Assembly (NCBI RefSeq): GCF_958979055.1
Contig: NC_084899.1
Coordinates: 2,058,501-2,122,500 of the forward strand
DNA length: 64,000 nucleotides
DNA from: Alnus glutinosa
Taxonomy: Eukaryota; Streptophyta; Magnoliopsida; Fagales; Betulaceae
Reading direction: 5' to 3'
The translations under genes were made by a program, and so were the position numbers. The notes below the pieces were generated by a model. The model made no database searches and had not been told where the DNA came from. It saw nothing but the letters and a program-made list of their open reading frames with translations. Of this stretch, positions 38,731 through 50,614 are shown one piece after another (positions within the stretch are counted from its first letter, which is position 1; every line of letters starts with the position of its first letter).

Positions 38731-41700
38731 TTAAACCTGCTCTCTACCATTTTCTAAATAAATAGAGGTCTTGTCAATCGGCCATGGTGCCCCTGCCATC
38801 ACTGCTTCGATCTCCGATATTTCCCGGGGACACTTCGTCATATTCTTGCAACCACCGGCAGTGACATGCTGCAAAAAACAAAAGGATGAAAAAAAAAATG
38901 AAGCAAGAAAATATAATAGCCAAATACATGGAGTCATAAATTGCTACTATAGGAAGAAAAAACAGCAGCAGTACAATTTCAATATGGAAAAATTTGACAA
39001 AGCTAGCCTGCATATGGCCTGGCCAAAAAAAAAAAAATTGAAGGAAAAAAGAAAAAATGAGCACAGGATGAGAAATCACCAGAAATGGTTTATTAAATAA
39101 GTTAAAATATTCAGTAACTTGAGAAAATCTACTAATTCTGCATGTCCAATATATCAAAAAGTTCAAATGGGTAAGCCATATATGTGCCTTATACGGTGAG
39201 ATTGCAAACATAACCAATATTATTATGCAGATACAATGTCAAGGAGAGCAAATTATTTAATCTAGTTTCAGGTGTAAAAGAATGGTTCAGTAAATGAAGT
39301 ACCACGTCACTTTCAATTCGAACTCCACCGAAACCTTTAAATCTGCCAATTACTTCATGATTGAAGAATCTTGCAGTGTTTGAACTTTCCATGGCTGGAA
39401 GCAACAAAGCATCAATGAAGTAGCATCCAGGCTCTACTGTTATCACCTACATAAACAGGCCCCACAAAAATGGAACAATGATTATTCTAATATATTTTCT
39501 ATAGCATATATTAAAGTTCTGGCAAACTTTATAGACATATCACAGAAAGGCCCAAGTACAGAAATCAAGCAGTTGAGCAAACCATAGTAGATAACTGTAA
39601 CATCAATTTATATTAGTCTCAAAGCAGTCCTTCAGGCGCCAAAAGAAAAACTGATTAGTAATTAAATGAAAGAATCCAATTGAACACAGCAGAATAAAAG
39701 AAACGAATTCCTTCCAAATAATATGCAAGACATGACCTAACATTTCTATGCATTTCCACTCCATAGCATTAGGAGTTTACGAGTCTAACAGAATATGACC
39801 CTTATGATAAAGTATCTACCAAGGCAATTAAACAAATCATAGATCATAATAGCAATTATGTATCCCAGACAAACATGCTTGGCACGTGATGCGATATAAA
39901 TGTAAATATTTCAGTTTCAACTTCCATTTAAATAAGTTAATCTTGAGAAGTTAGAACTTCTCATACCAAATACAAGATAAAACAATAATAAAAGTCCAAG
40001 GCATATTTTAACAAATTCTGATTTTGACCTATGTAACATATCTAAATGAAAACATGGTAACAAAAATCTGAAGGAAATCATACAACTTCATAGTTATCAA
40101 ACGCAACACATGCTTTTAACTTGGGTCACAGATTTCAGAAAACAGATCAGCCCCCGTTTGGCCACCAATCCCTTTCTCTTTTCTCCTTTCTATCCAAAAA
40201 AGTGTAACTCCTTTATTCACATTAACAAACAACTTTCTTCACTTTTCACTCACAAAAAAAAAAAAATTCAAAAGTCATTCCACCTTTATATCATATCAAC
40301 CCATTCCTTTCTCCTCTCACAAAGGTTGGCCAAACAACCCCTAATCTCCAACAAATATGATTTGATTCTGTTACCAAAAAGGAAAAGAAAAAGGACAATT
40401 CCGTCGACTGAAAAAATTCATTACTAACCATTCCCTCCTGGAGCTCTCTAATTGTACGTAATGCCCTCAATCCAGGTTCTTTTTGTCTCTCCATTCCCTG
40501 CAGAAAATGCCAAGTTTCCAAGCAATCAAGGAAAATATAATACTAAACATATATCATATGAACAGTACTTGATAATTATAAATTGAAACAAGAAATACAA
40601 ACTGAAAAGCGTAAGCAGAAATATTATTCACAAAGACCTTTAAGTAGCCCCCTGGATCATGTGTGTCAATACCAAGGAAATGCCCTAGGCCATGAGGCAT
40701 GAAAACGGCACCCAATCGTTCAGCCATCATATCGTCCACATTGCTAGAACCAATGACCACAACTAAACATGAATCGAAAACTTCCCTTCTAATAAGAATA
40801 AGAAGTTGCAAGTAACTGAAGATAAATCATTGAGAAAACAGATGCTACCCAACAATGATGGATCCTTTCTTCAATGACTCGAGGATAACTTTCTCTGCTA
40901 ATCTGCAATTTTTTTAAGGAGGAAAAAAGAGAATGTAAGATGCAGAATTGCATGCCCAGGAGATGATCTAGGCAACTTGAACCAGGATCAAGGGAATATA
41001 GCGATAGATTATGACTGCATCTTTCTATTTAGTAAAGAATGTAGCTAACCTTGATAAAACAAATAGCTTTTTTCTCTTAAGAAATGAAATTGTAAATAGA
41101 ATGAAAGTAACGCCTGTACACCAACACTTCTAGAAGATGATGTCCAGTTTCCAGAATACCACATCAGACCACAATGATCGATATTACATTGGAATCTCTA
41201 CACTCAATAAGTAAAAGCTTCTTCGACATTTCTTGGCTACCATAGTTTGTTTAGGCTTTGATTGCACGAGGATTTTTTTTTTCCCCCTTTTTTTCTGTAA
41301 TTCAATGTAAGGTTCTCCACACATTCTAATGAACAAAACAAACCACTCCATTTCAATCCTTTCATATATGCGGTATTTTCCTCGTGGTTCCCTAAAGTGG
41401 GCATCCCATCCCTCCTGTAATTTTCCTTTGTTAACCTTATAACACACACAGAAAGACATTGTAATTATTTTAACAGAAAATATCAGTTCCACACTTACAT
41501 GTGCATATCAACCCAGTTTACGCCAGGTTTCATTGAAGATATGACAGCATTGTGTGCTTCAAGGACAGCCTGCGAAAAATAAAAAAATAAATAAAAATAA
41601 AAAAAAAAGAAAGAAGAAGAAAGAAAGAAAGAAAGAAACACACACAGAGAGAGGAGAAAATTAGGTCCAAATGCTTAGGTTGATACTGCTCTCAAAGTAA

Positions 41701-44700
41701 AGCACTTACATTATATATGAGTGACTGATCGCCAGTAAACTTCCCATTCACCTGCACAGAAAATTTAAAGCAATGAAAATTTTCTAACAATAGGGGAAGA
41801 TCAAACAACTAGGTTTTGTTCCTAGTAGCATAAGGAGAATTTTCTACTTCTATACTATCTATTACTTCTCACTATTTAGATGACCTTGAATATAAATCTG
41901 CATCACAAGTATACTCTTCTACTCCAAAAATCCTCATCAAATCAAGACTCTAATTTTAAACCCTCTCTAAGATTACAATGGATTTCTTAATGAAAGGATC
42001 ATTGTGGTTACTCATAAAATCAGAAGAAGTCAAAGAATAAAGTATGTATGATGATGACAATGAAACGAATAAAAGGATCATTATGGTTGTGTGATGGTTA
42101 CTCGTAAAAACTAATATCTAACTTTAAACTTGCAAGTAAAAAGGCCAAACTCACAGGAAACGAACAAGTTATGTCAGAACCATAAAAATGATATTCAGCT
42201 CCCATATCAAGCAATGCCATATCTCCATCTTCCAAGGTCTGCACAAAGGAGATTACAAGGATTTTAAAACTCCAAAAAATACTTCTGCCAGTTAAGGAGA
42301 TTTATTTAGACAACTTGAATTCTTTAATTGGCCCCAAGGAGAGGGGGAGGGGGAGATTTGAACTAATGACCTCCGCTTCATGAGGCGTAATCCTGAACCG
42401 ATTGAGCTACCCATTGGGGTAATTAGACAACTTGAATTGAGAAACTCCAAAGAATAAAGACCTCAGTCATTAAGCAATTAAGCATAGTTTATGCATTAAG
42501 ACAATATAAAAGGTTCTATAATGTATCAAGTCTAAAACCATTGAACCTACATACCCTCTCATTTGGAGCCGCTGCATGCCCATAGTGGAGCACAGCACTG
42601 TGTAATAAAACAATATGTCCGTTAACAAACATTTCTATGATGGATGTAAAATTCTATATCAATACATCTCTACTCATAATTTACTTTTCCATTTACACAA
42701 CAGTTAGAATCTTCAAAAAAAAAAAAAAGACTCAATATGTTTGCCAGCTAGTCTGCAAAATTTCATAATAATATGTACAAACTCTAGTTCAATCTGTACT
42801 CAAGCAAAACCAGTTAAAAAATATTGGACAATATAGGGCATGTCCACATTTCAAAATGATCAGATATTATAACGAAAATTTAAATTCAGAAAACACAATT
42901 CATCTGTTTGTATTTTATTATTTTTCCTATAATAATGAGAAGTTATGTCCCTAACAGCATGCACCAAGGTTTCAGTAATGTGCAGAAGAGCACTTAGCAC
43001 CACATGCATAGAAAATAAACCTTGAGAACTACAGAGACACTCACCTACTTTCACCAGTAGCACAAATACATGTGTATGAGCAGTGCCTACAGCCACCATA
43101 CATGTAGGTGTGGTGAAGAAAAATGCTTTCCAACTGATACTCTTTCATTCCCACCCTAGTTTTTCTCATAACCTAGTCAGAATGTAAAGTAGCAACAAGT
43201 ACATCAATTTATCTCAACAAGCATGCCCAAGATGACTCTACAGGAAAAATGAACAAAAAACATGTGCCCAATATTCAAAACACCTATCAAGAAAGAGCTT
43301 TCTGTTTGCACTTTCCATCATTTAAGTTATGGTTGTCTTGTGACAACAAACAATGTGTTTCACAACAATAGCAACAAACTGATAACGCATTGGTACTTTG
43401 ACCCCTTTAATAGACTATTTGAGAATCATGAATGGCATGTGGAACAAGACATTAAAGACTAGATTTATATTCTTGGTTGTATAGTCAATTGAAGGTAAGG
43501 ACTTTTACACAACCATGTTTAGCAAATAATTTTTTTTTGGAAATGGTTACCTCAACATGAGCTTCAGAGCTTATATCATTGGCATACTGAATAAGGGCAA
43601 GCTCGAGCTCCGACTTCAAAACACGGCATTCAGCCAGAATAGGATGCAAGTTTGTCAAATCCGTCTCTAACTTATCCACGCCCTAAACAGAGATTTCAAA
43701 AATGAAAGAAGAGGAAAAAAAATAAATTAAGTATCATTATTCTGATATAAGAATATGAAGGTATTCCATTTAAAATACATCTGAACCATGAAAATTTGTT
43801 GACAAATATAATGTTATTAGATGCATCATTGAGTTCAAGATCTACTTATTGCTAATGCACTAATGCTATCAGTACAGAAATATTTGAAAAATGTATTGAA
43901 ACTTGAGAACTTAGTGATCCATTACTCTATGCTGAAGGCATAAACAAGTTATTTGTGAAGAGAAAGTAAGTGCGAGATGTAAGGACCTCAAACTCTGCTG
44001 GTTTTGCATATTTATTGCTGTCAGTGTTAAGCCCATGTAATAGAAACAAGGGTTTTCCAGATCCTTGGAAATGGTCATGCAAAACCCCAGCAATCTCATC
44101 GGTGTAGTATACCATGCTAACCAGGTATCTTTCCTGCAAAAGAGCATAATCATGAGCTAAAATATGAACAAGGCACACTCTTAAAACTACAAATCAGTTT
44201 AATCACCTTGAAGTAGGATAACGGCTTTATCTCTCCCAACCAAACAGCATAGTCGGCAGATAACCGAGGAGCAAACAGGATAGATTCCCCAGTTGCAATG
44301 TCCTTCAGGGAAAAACGATGGCAAATTAATTCTAGAATCTGTCAATTAAATATCTTACACTAAATAGATGATTTGTACAATTACAAACACGAGCATGTAT
44401 TTAAAAATAAAATAAAAAAAAAAAAAATTGGAAATCAAGTCAAGATCCCTTGTGTTTTTTGCCATTTCTTAATCTAAGTTTCAATTTGATAAATTTGAGA
44501 CCTGAATTTAGACATATTCTAAATTTGAGACCTTTGTCAACATTTCCTTCAAATTGATAATAGACAAGTATGTGAACAGACAATTACAACCCTCAAATCA
44601 AAAAATATTTAAAAAAAAAAAAAAAAAAAGAACCAAGAAAATACCAAACCGAAAAAGGAAGTTGTTGGGCCGGCTCATCCAGCCCAGCCATGGCTGTAGA

Positions 44701-47140
44701 CATGGGTGGCACGCTTCAGCCAACCATTGCTTAGAGGGTGGCCACCTATGTTAAGGAGGTAGCCCTGTTAGGGATGGCAGGGGCTTGGCTGTGAGCCACC
44801 TCTGTGCTAAAGGGTTTAGGGGTGAGCACCAAATCTGACCGTGTCGGAAATGCCCTTTCTGGCTTTTGCCTCCACCTATGTAGAAGGCATAAAAAAACCT
44901 CTGACGCCACCTCCAATGAAAATAATTTCCGAGCTGACACTGACTCTGAAAGGCGGTCGGAAGTCAACTCAGAAAGTTGATGGCCTATGAAGGTAGCCAT
45001 CACAGATTTAGTGGTGGCCACTATCATCAAGCGGTTAAAACTCAAGCAAGCATAAAGGGGGAAGAGAGACCCAATAGTCGTGGCCTTCTTCTTCAAGCAA
45101 ATACAAATAGAGGAGGGTGGGGACAGAGACCAGCAGTCGCTGTAGCCGTGGTCTTCTTCTTCTTCTTCAAGCAAACAGAGAAAGAGGGAGGGGGGAGATA
45201 CTAGCAGCCACCATGGTTCTTCTTCTTCTCCGCCTTCTGGCTCCTCTCTTCACTACTCTTTTTAGACCAAATGAATGCTAGCATGGCAAAAGGAGGGGGC
45301 TAATATCTTCTTTCTTCTACTGAAATAGGGGAAGAATTTCTTTTTTTAAAAAAAATGCATACTTTTCAGCTTTTCTCACCAACACATTATGTCCTTTCCA
45401 ATTAATATTTCACGCTTTACTATGCCTGCAGCTCTGCCTCACTTGAAAATCTAGGGAAAAAAAAGCTTTCTTAACGGGGCTTGTATAGTGCACTATTCCA
45501 ACTAATAGAACACCTACAGGATCGATTGTATTGCTGAATGATTTCTACCGTGCTCATCAAGGTGAGTGTGTATTGATATATATATAGATGTACAGAAGTT
45601 TAGGATAGCTACAACTCTATCTCTAGATTTGAATACATTCCTATCTAACTACAACCGCATCCTGGACCTTATCATCACAGCATGCGTTTACAAGAGATGT
45701 AATTCTAATATAACCCTAGGAACTCTAGGATCTATCTTTATCCAATCTATCTTTATCCCTTGAGTTCCATTTGTGCAGTATCTCTGGGATCCCTAGACTC
45801 ACATGTAGATTGTGAGTCTTTAGGGGATACGGCAGATACGTTAATACAAACTATGCTTCCTCTTCTTTAGTAGTGTCTCAGAACCTCTGTTATGTGTTTT
45901 AAACATAAAAAGTTGGGCCGAGTAAAAAATTAAAAAATCTAAAATACTATCTGACACCGACTTCAACTTTTGTTGGAAAACTTAAACCATAATAGGCTCA
46001 GCCTCCGCCTACCATCAGAAGCCGAAGCGTGCATGCCGAAATTGGGTCGACGGTCAGAAATGCAAAAATTTGCATAGCACTAAAGGGGGTGACCTAACCA
46101 GGGTGGTTGGGTTGTGCCACCCATGCCCACTGCCGTAGTTGCACAAGGTGAGCCCGCCTAGCAACTTCCTTTTTTCTTTTCTTTTAAAAATAAAAAATAA
46201 AAAAATCGAGTGATATAATTGTCTTTTATCAACTTGGTGGAAATGCTGATAGAGGTCTCGAATGTATAATGTACCTAAATTCGGGTCTCCAATCTATCAA
46301 ATTGAAAATTAGGGTATTGAAGTCAAAATGACAAAAGACTGAAGCGCTGATTTCCCAAAAAAATGCGTAAAGCTTCAAAACTAAATTTTAAAATTTTGAG
46401 CATGCTATCAACAACATATTTTTGGTGATTTCTAATTCAGAAACTAAATAAAAATATATACTATCATTGTTCCGTTAATGGCAGTGGTAATTGGATCCTT
46501 ATTGTTAGTTTTACTCGGATTTCAGCAAGATTAACAGTGGAGGTAACTCCACAAGAAGGAAGTTCACAAACTAAGAGTAAACCAGAACAAAGAAACATGT
46601 TGTAGACGCAATTTACTTACTATAGCTCCATAGAATCCAGGTTCTCTGACTCCGAACAAGTAAGCAAAGTAGCTCTCCTGCCTATAAATTAAAGAACACA
46701 TGGATTATCAATAGTATAATCCATTTGATGCCAAGACCATATTCAAATGAAAATTGCAACATGAAAAAATGATTCAAAGAAAAGTTCAATCAAGTAAACA
46801 ATTCACGAATTTCCTAAAAAACAGAATTAAAATGAGAAATGATACACATACATCCTCTACACATTTCCATACAACTAAGTTTCAAATCCATTATTGAATT
46901 TGTGGGACCAACGTGGGTTCATAAATCTAACGGTGGATTTGAAAATATTATGTCATAAGATGTATGTATATCATTCTCAATTAAAATATTGGAAGAAAAT
47001 GAGAAAGAGAGATCAAGTACCTGAATAGTTCGATGTGGTCAGTATCGTGGCGCGTTTGTTCCTCGCCTCCCTGAAAACCGAACAACAACAACAAAAAAAA
47101 AAATTCAAAACTAAATTTCAAAACCTCGTGTGTGTATATA

Positions 47141-47193
<53 letters not shown>

Positions 47194-47331
47194 TACCTGA
47201 AGGAAGACGAAGCCGTGGAGAGGACGAGAGGACTCGGTGAGGTGGTGGCGGAGAGACTTGAGGAGCTTTTGTCGGTTGGCGACGTATAGCTCCATTGGCA
47301 CATGGGGAGGAGAGGGCGATGACGAAGCCAT
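38731..47331 (-). CDS. Xaa-Pro dipeptidase (prolidase), metallopeptidase M24
   Basis: Sixteen exons on the minus strand: 47331-47197, 47070-47021, 46681-46621, 44302-44207, 44133-43987, 43682-43551, 43172-43045, 42597-42555, 42238-42155, 41751-41710, 41569-41499, 40902-40849, 40743-40638, 40497-40429, 39446-39303 and 38868-38731. They give 499 aa, close to human prolidase (493). The ATG at 47331 fits the family; an in-frame ATG at 47406 would add 25 residues. The aminopeptidase-P N-terminal domain comes first, then the pita-bread fold with all five metal ligands: Asp275 and Asp286 ([12 protein letters not shown]), His369 ([14 protein letters not shown]), Glu411 (TVEPGCYF) and Glu451 (GGVRIESD). 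It cleaves X-Pro dipeptides in the cytosol with Mn2+. Introns 2, 3, 8 and 14 carry mobile elements. The family is certain. Confidence 0.95.
40150..40343. mobile_element. MITE in prolidase intron 14
   Basis: About 194 bp with inverted ends GCCCCCGTTTGGCCA and TGGCCAAACAACCCCTA. This end type, (A)GGGGTTGTTTGGCCAA, is common in plant hAT-like MITEs. The target duplication is not clear by eye. No coding capacity. Confidence 0.6.
42322..42422 (-). mobile_element. tRNA-derived retroposon (tRNA pseudogene or minimal SINE) in prolidase intron 8
   Basis: On the minus strand the sequence begins ACCCCAATGGGTAGCTCAAT, an A-box-like start. It has an anticodon-loop-like CTCATGA (CAT, Met-type), a B-box-like AGTTCAAATC, a C-rich arm and a TTGGGG end, followed by a short non-tRNA tail. 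It is flanked by a perfect 16-bp direct repeat, TTAGACAACTTGAATT, at 42306-42321 and 42423-42438. The long target duplication shows LINE-mediated retroposition. The folding is imperfect, so it is not a functional tRNA. Confidence 0.8.
44430..46355. mobile_element. Non-autonomous Mutator-like element with ~290-bp inverted ends, in prolidase intron 3
   Basis: Left bases 44430-44715 match the reverse complement of 46060-46355. They share, in order, GGAAATCA, CAATTTGATA, GAGACC(T/C)GAATTTA, CATTTCC, AAAGGAAGTTG and GGGTGGCAC. The internal 1.3 kb is GC-richer and includes open frames on both strands at 44746-45174, but no transposase is recognised. Flanks are A-rich (AAAAAAAT on both sides), so the target repeat is not informative. 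It accounts for most of the 2.3-kb intron. Confidence 0.75.
46834..46978. mobile_element. Mutator-like MITE in prolidase intron 2
   Basis: 145 bp with inverted ends GAGAAATGATACACATACAT and the complement GAGAATGATATACATACATC. Perfect 9-bp flanks AATTAAAAT lie at 46825-46833 and 46979-46987. It shares its GAGAAATG start with the element at 28948-29067. Confidence 0.8.
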
Positions 47332-47970
47332 GGAGACGGCTTCAATCGACTCCGAGACTGATGTTGATCCTCTTTCCCTATTCAATCGCCCTTTCTTCAA
47401 TCGCAAAAGCTAAAATATAATTTCCAACTTATCGTCGGAGGAGGAAGCGTCAAATAGAATGTCTCATAAAGTTCCCAAAGATCATTCGTAGCTACACTGC
47501 GAATAACGAATAGTAGAGAAATTCGGGTTCATGTCGATGAAAATTACAGGAGAAACTATTGTATTTAGGGTAAATTATATTTTGTGCCCAAACTATATTT
47601 TAACTTATTTGTACTTATACCCTTCTAAACCTATTAAATCATGAAACAATATTTAAATCAAGGGAAGTAAAAGTAGTTCCTTTAATATTATTTAAATATA
47701 AAAAAATTTATCTTTCATCTTTGATTTCTCTAACATTTATTTAAAATAATATTTAAATAATTTTTTTTTTCTCTTTTTCTTACTATTTAATTTAAATAAT
47801 ATTTAAATAGTATAAGAGGATATAAAAAAAAATACTACATATTAAAAATGTGATATGTTAACAACAAAAATTAAATATATTTTTATTTAATTCTTACACG
47901 TACCAGTGGGGTTTGACCCACCCATAGACATAAAGAGATTTTCCCGCATGGAATGTAAGCGGGGGATTAT
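47332..47970. other. Upstream flank of the prolidase gene
   Basis: Probable leader and promoter to about 47550. The rest is AT-rich with repeated ATTTAAATAATATT words at about 47690-47815 (palindromic, low complexity). No gene. Confidence 0.4.
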
Positions 47971-48496
47971 TTGCATGATGTGGAAAATAGCTCTTCAGTT
48001 CAGTCATGGGTTTTTGTGGATTTAAATTATTCATTTCAAATCTTCTAATCAATTGATGAGGAATCATTTGTCTTTTCAGACAATTCTACCCAACCTTGAA
48101 CAAATTTTTTTAAATTCTTCCAGATTATGAAAATGGTACGTCTAGCTCGTTTTTTTTGCAGCTATGAATCGGATGCTAGCAATGACGGATTTACGGGTAG
48201 CTGGTATAGGCCATGGCCCCCCTCAATTCCAAGAAAAAGAAAAAATTAAGTAAAAATAAAAAATTAGCTTATTGGCTCCTACTAACAAATTTTTTTAACC
48301 CCTTGCTCCGATCCATACGAGTTTCGGGCTTCATCCTTGGATGCTAGTGGGTTTCTTTTATGAGAAATGACTAATTTTTTTTTCCCATCCCGAGTATATT
48401 TTCTATACATATCTGTACAACTTTTTTTAGAAAACTAATCGTTGATTTTGTATGACCCATGTGAGTTTTATAAATTCAATAGTTAATTTACAACAA
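47971..48496 (+). repeat. Direct repeat R1 (left of the ACS pseudogene)
   Basis: About 526 bp, beginning TTGCATGATGTGGAAAATAG, matching R2 at 50062-50614. Shared landmarks are TCAATTGATGAGGAATCATT, ATGAATCGGATGCTAGCA, GGCCATGGCCCCC and TGTATGACCCATGTGAG. R1 lacks about 22 bp present in R2. The inner TGACGGATTTA..GGCCATGGCCCC phrase looks transposon-derived. Confidence 0.85.
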
Positions 48497-48595
48497 AAAA
48501 AAAAAAAAAAAAACTGGACAACGCTTAATTAAGTTCGATAGTTAATTCAATAGTTTTATAAATTAAGTTTTATAAAAAAGATTCCTTAATTAAGC

Positions 48596-48990
48596 CCAAC
48601 GTAAGCTTAATTAAGTTCGATGATTGGGATTTGGGACCAACGCTGAGCGTGCGTGGGAGCCTGGTTGGCGAGGAGCTGGGTTATGCATAATAAATTAATA
48701 ATAATAATAATTAAAGGTCAATATATAAGAAAGTGAAATAATTGGATAAAGAAACAGAAGAATTCAAGTAGACAAGACAAATAAAAATCATGGTCTCTTT
48801 TATAATATTATGGGTAAGCAATCCCATCTCTGAGCCTGTGTGAACGTTCTTGGATCACAATTTAGGGAGTGCAAGAAGCTATTTTAATTATTAATTATAA
48901 AACCAATTCAACCAATAATGAAAATGTTTTTTTTTATTTAACGAGAGAGCACATGGCTTTGAGATAGAGATATATATATATATAGAGATA
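48596..48990 (+). repeat. Duplicated segment D1
   Basis: About 395 bp, nearly identical to D2 at 54282-54690 (CCAACGTAAGCTTAATTA, GAGCGTGCGTGGGAGCCTGG, TTCTTGGATCACAATTTAGG). In this copy it is joined directly to ACS intron-2-like sequence, whereas D2 lies about 5.3 kb upstream of the corresponding point. Confidence 0.85.
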
Positions 48991-49035
48991 AATATATCAG
49001 CTTTAAACTTTTGGGATAAGTGGTGATTTAACACA

Positions 49036-49240
49036 GTGTGACGTTCCACATCGTCTTGGTATGGGAATAAGGATGTGTTTGTATGTATATTCGCACCCTT
49101 ATTGATACAACGCGTTTTAAATGCCTGATGAACCCATCAGAACTCCGTAGTTAAGCATGTTTATGTGAGAGTAGTACCTAGATGGATGACCTCTTGAAAA
49201 GGCTTAAGATTTTGTGAGTTATCGTATACATATTCTTGAA
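49036..49240 (+). mobile_element. Cassandra-like LTR fossil with 5S rRNA segment (copy in the ACS pseudogene)
   Basis: Starts TGTGACGTTCCACATCG and contains a 5S-rRNA-like segment (AACCCATCAGAACTCCG.AGTTAAGCATG..AGAGTAGTACC.AGATGGATGACC). This is the hallmark of Cassandra TRIM LTRs, which carry a 5S promoter. A single LTR is seen with no internal region, so it looks like an old solo LTR. It is shared with the intact ACS gene's intron 2, so the insertion is older than the duplication. The right end is approximate. Confidence 0.7.
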
Positions 49241-49270
49241 CTTATACCTGTCTATATTCTTTTATGGTAG

Positions 49271-50069
49271 ATTTGATTTAAGGTGGAAAATTGGTGCAAA
49301 AATTGTACCAATTCACTGTGACAGCTCAAACAATTTTCAGATTACTCCAGAAGCCGCCTACAACAGTGCAGAAGCCATGAACATCAAAGTGAGAGGGGTG
49401 CTAATCACAAACCCTTCCAACCCATTAGGCACAACAATCCAACGATCAGTTCTTGAAGAGATTCTCAACTTTGTCACTCGCAAGAACATCCATCTTATCT
49501 CCGACGAAATCTACTCCGAATCTGTTTTCTCGCCGACCGAGTTCATAAGTGTCGCAGAAATCCTTGAAGCCCGAAAATTTAAGGATTCAGAAAGAGTTCA
49601 CATTGTCTACAGTCTATCAAAAGATCTCGGCCTCCCGGGTTTTAGAGTTGGCACATTATTCTCGTACAACGACAAGGTTGTGACAACAGCGAGGAGGATG
49701 TCTAGCGTCACCTTAATTTCTTCGCAAACACAGCATTTGTTGGCTTCCATGTTGTCTAACAAGGCATTCACAGAGAATTACATCAAGATAAACGGAGAGA
49801 GATTAAGGAAGAGGTATGAAATGATCATTGAAGGGCTTAGGAGTTCTGGTATTGAGTGTTTGAAAGGAAATGCAGGGTTGTTTTGCTGGATGAATTTAAG
49901 CTCATTGTTGGATAAGCCAACAAGAGAAGGTAAATTGGCTATTTGGGACTCCATGCTTCATGAAGTGAAGCTAAATATATCTCCAGGCTCTTCTTGCCAT
50001 TGCTCTGAACCAGGTTGGTTCAGGGTGTGTTTTGCTAACATGAGTGAGCTCACACTACAAGTTGCATGA
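49271..50069 (+). pseudogene. Truncated ACC synthase copy (exon 3 only)
   Basis: Closely matches exon 3 of the intact ACS gene at 60314-61124 and even keeps the upstream acceptor AG at 49269-49270. Relative to that gene it has two in-frame deletions (6 nt near 49277, 9 nt near 49352) and scattered substitutions, but no stop or frameshift across about 795 bp. Conserved phrases include [28 protein letters not shown] (PLP-binding Lys) and [12 protein letters not shown]. Exons 1 and 2 are absent, and the last 20 or so residues are replaced: the match ends at LQVA and the stop comes from repeat R2. It lacks the N-terminal substrate-binding part and its own promoter, so it is very probably non-functional. 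The open frame of 277 codons beginning at 49236 starts inside former intron. Confidence 0.9.
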
Positions 50070-50614
50070 TGTGGAAAATAGTTCCTCAGTTCAGTCATGG
50101 GTTTTTGTAGATCGACTTTCAAAGTGGGAAATGGATTTAAATTCTTCATTTCAAATCTTCTAATCAATTGATGAGGAATCATTTGTCTTTTTAGACCATT
50201 TTAGCCAACTTTGAACACCTTTTTTTAATTCTTCCGGATTACGAAAATGGCTCGTCTAGCTCGTATTCTTTTTAGCTATGAATCGGATGCTAGCAGTGAC
50301 GGATTTAGGGGGGACGGTATAGGCCATGGCCCCCTCAATTCCAAAAAGAAGAAAAAATTAAGTAAAAAATAAAAAATAAAAAATTAGCCTAGTAACTCCT
50401 ACCAACAAATTTTTTAGCCCCTTGCCCTTATCCATAAGAGCTTCTGGCCCTATCCCTAGATGCTAGTGGGTTTCTTTTATGAAAAATGACTATTTTTTTT
50501 TTTCCATCCCGTGTATATTTTCTATACATTTTCGTACAGTTTTTTGTTAGCAAATTAATTGTTGATTTTGTATGACCCATGTGAGTTTTACAAATCCAAT
50601 AGTTGATTTGCAAA
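50062..50614 (+). repeat. Direct repeat R2 (right of the ACS pseudogene)
   Basis: Second copy of R1. Its first bases, TTGC, coincide with the last bases of the ACS-like sequence, so the junction has 4 bp of microhomology. Confidence 0.85.

Noticed and set aside
38774-39217. Hydrophobic minus-strand frame that looks membrane-like
   Set aside because: It reads through intron 15 of the prolidase gene; the exon ends at the acceptor near 38869, and the hydrophobicity comes from T-rich intron sequence.
42322-42422. Functional tRNA-Met gene
   Set aside because: Arms do not pair well and the 16-bp flanking direct repeat shows it is a retroposed copy.
44746-45174. Minus-strand frame of 142 codons inside the intron-3 transposon as a captured gene
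   Set aside because: Open but with no recognisable domain; kept only as a question for database search.
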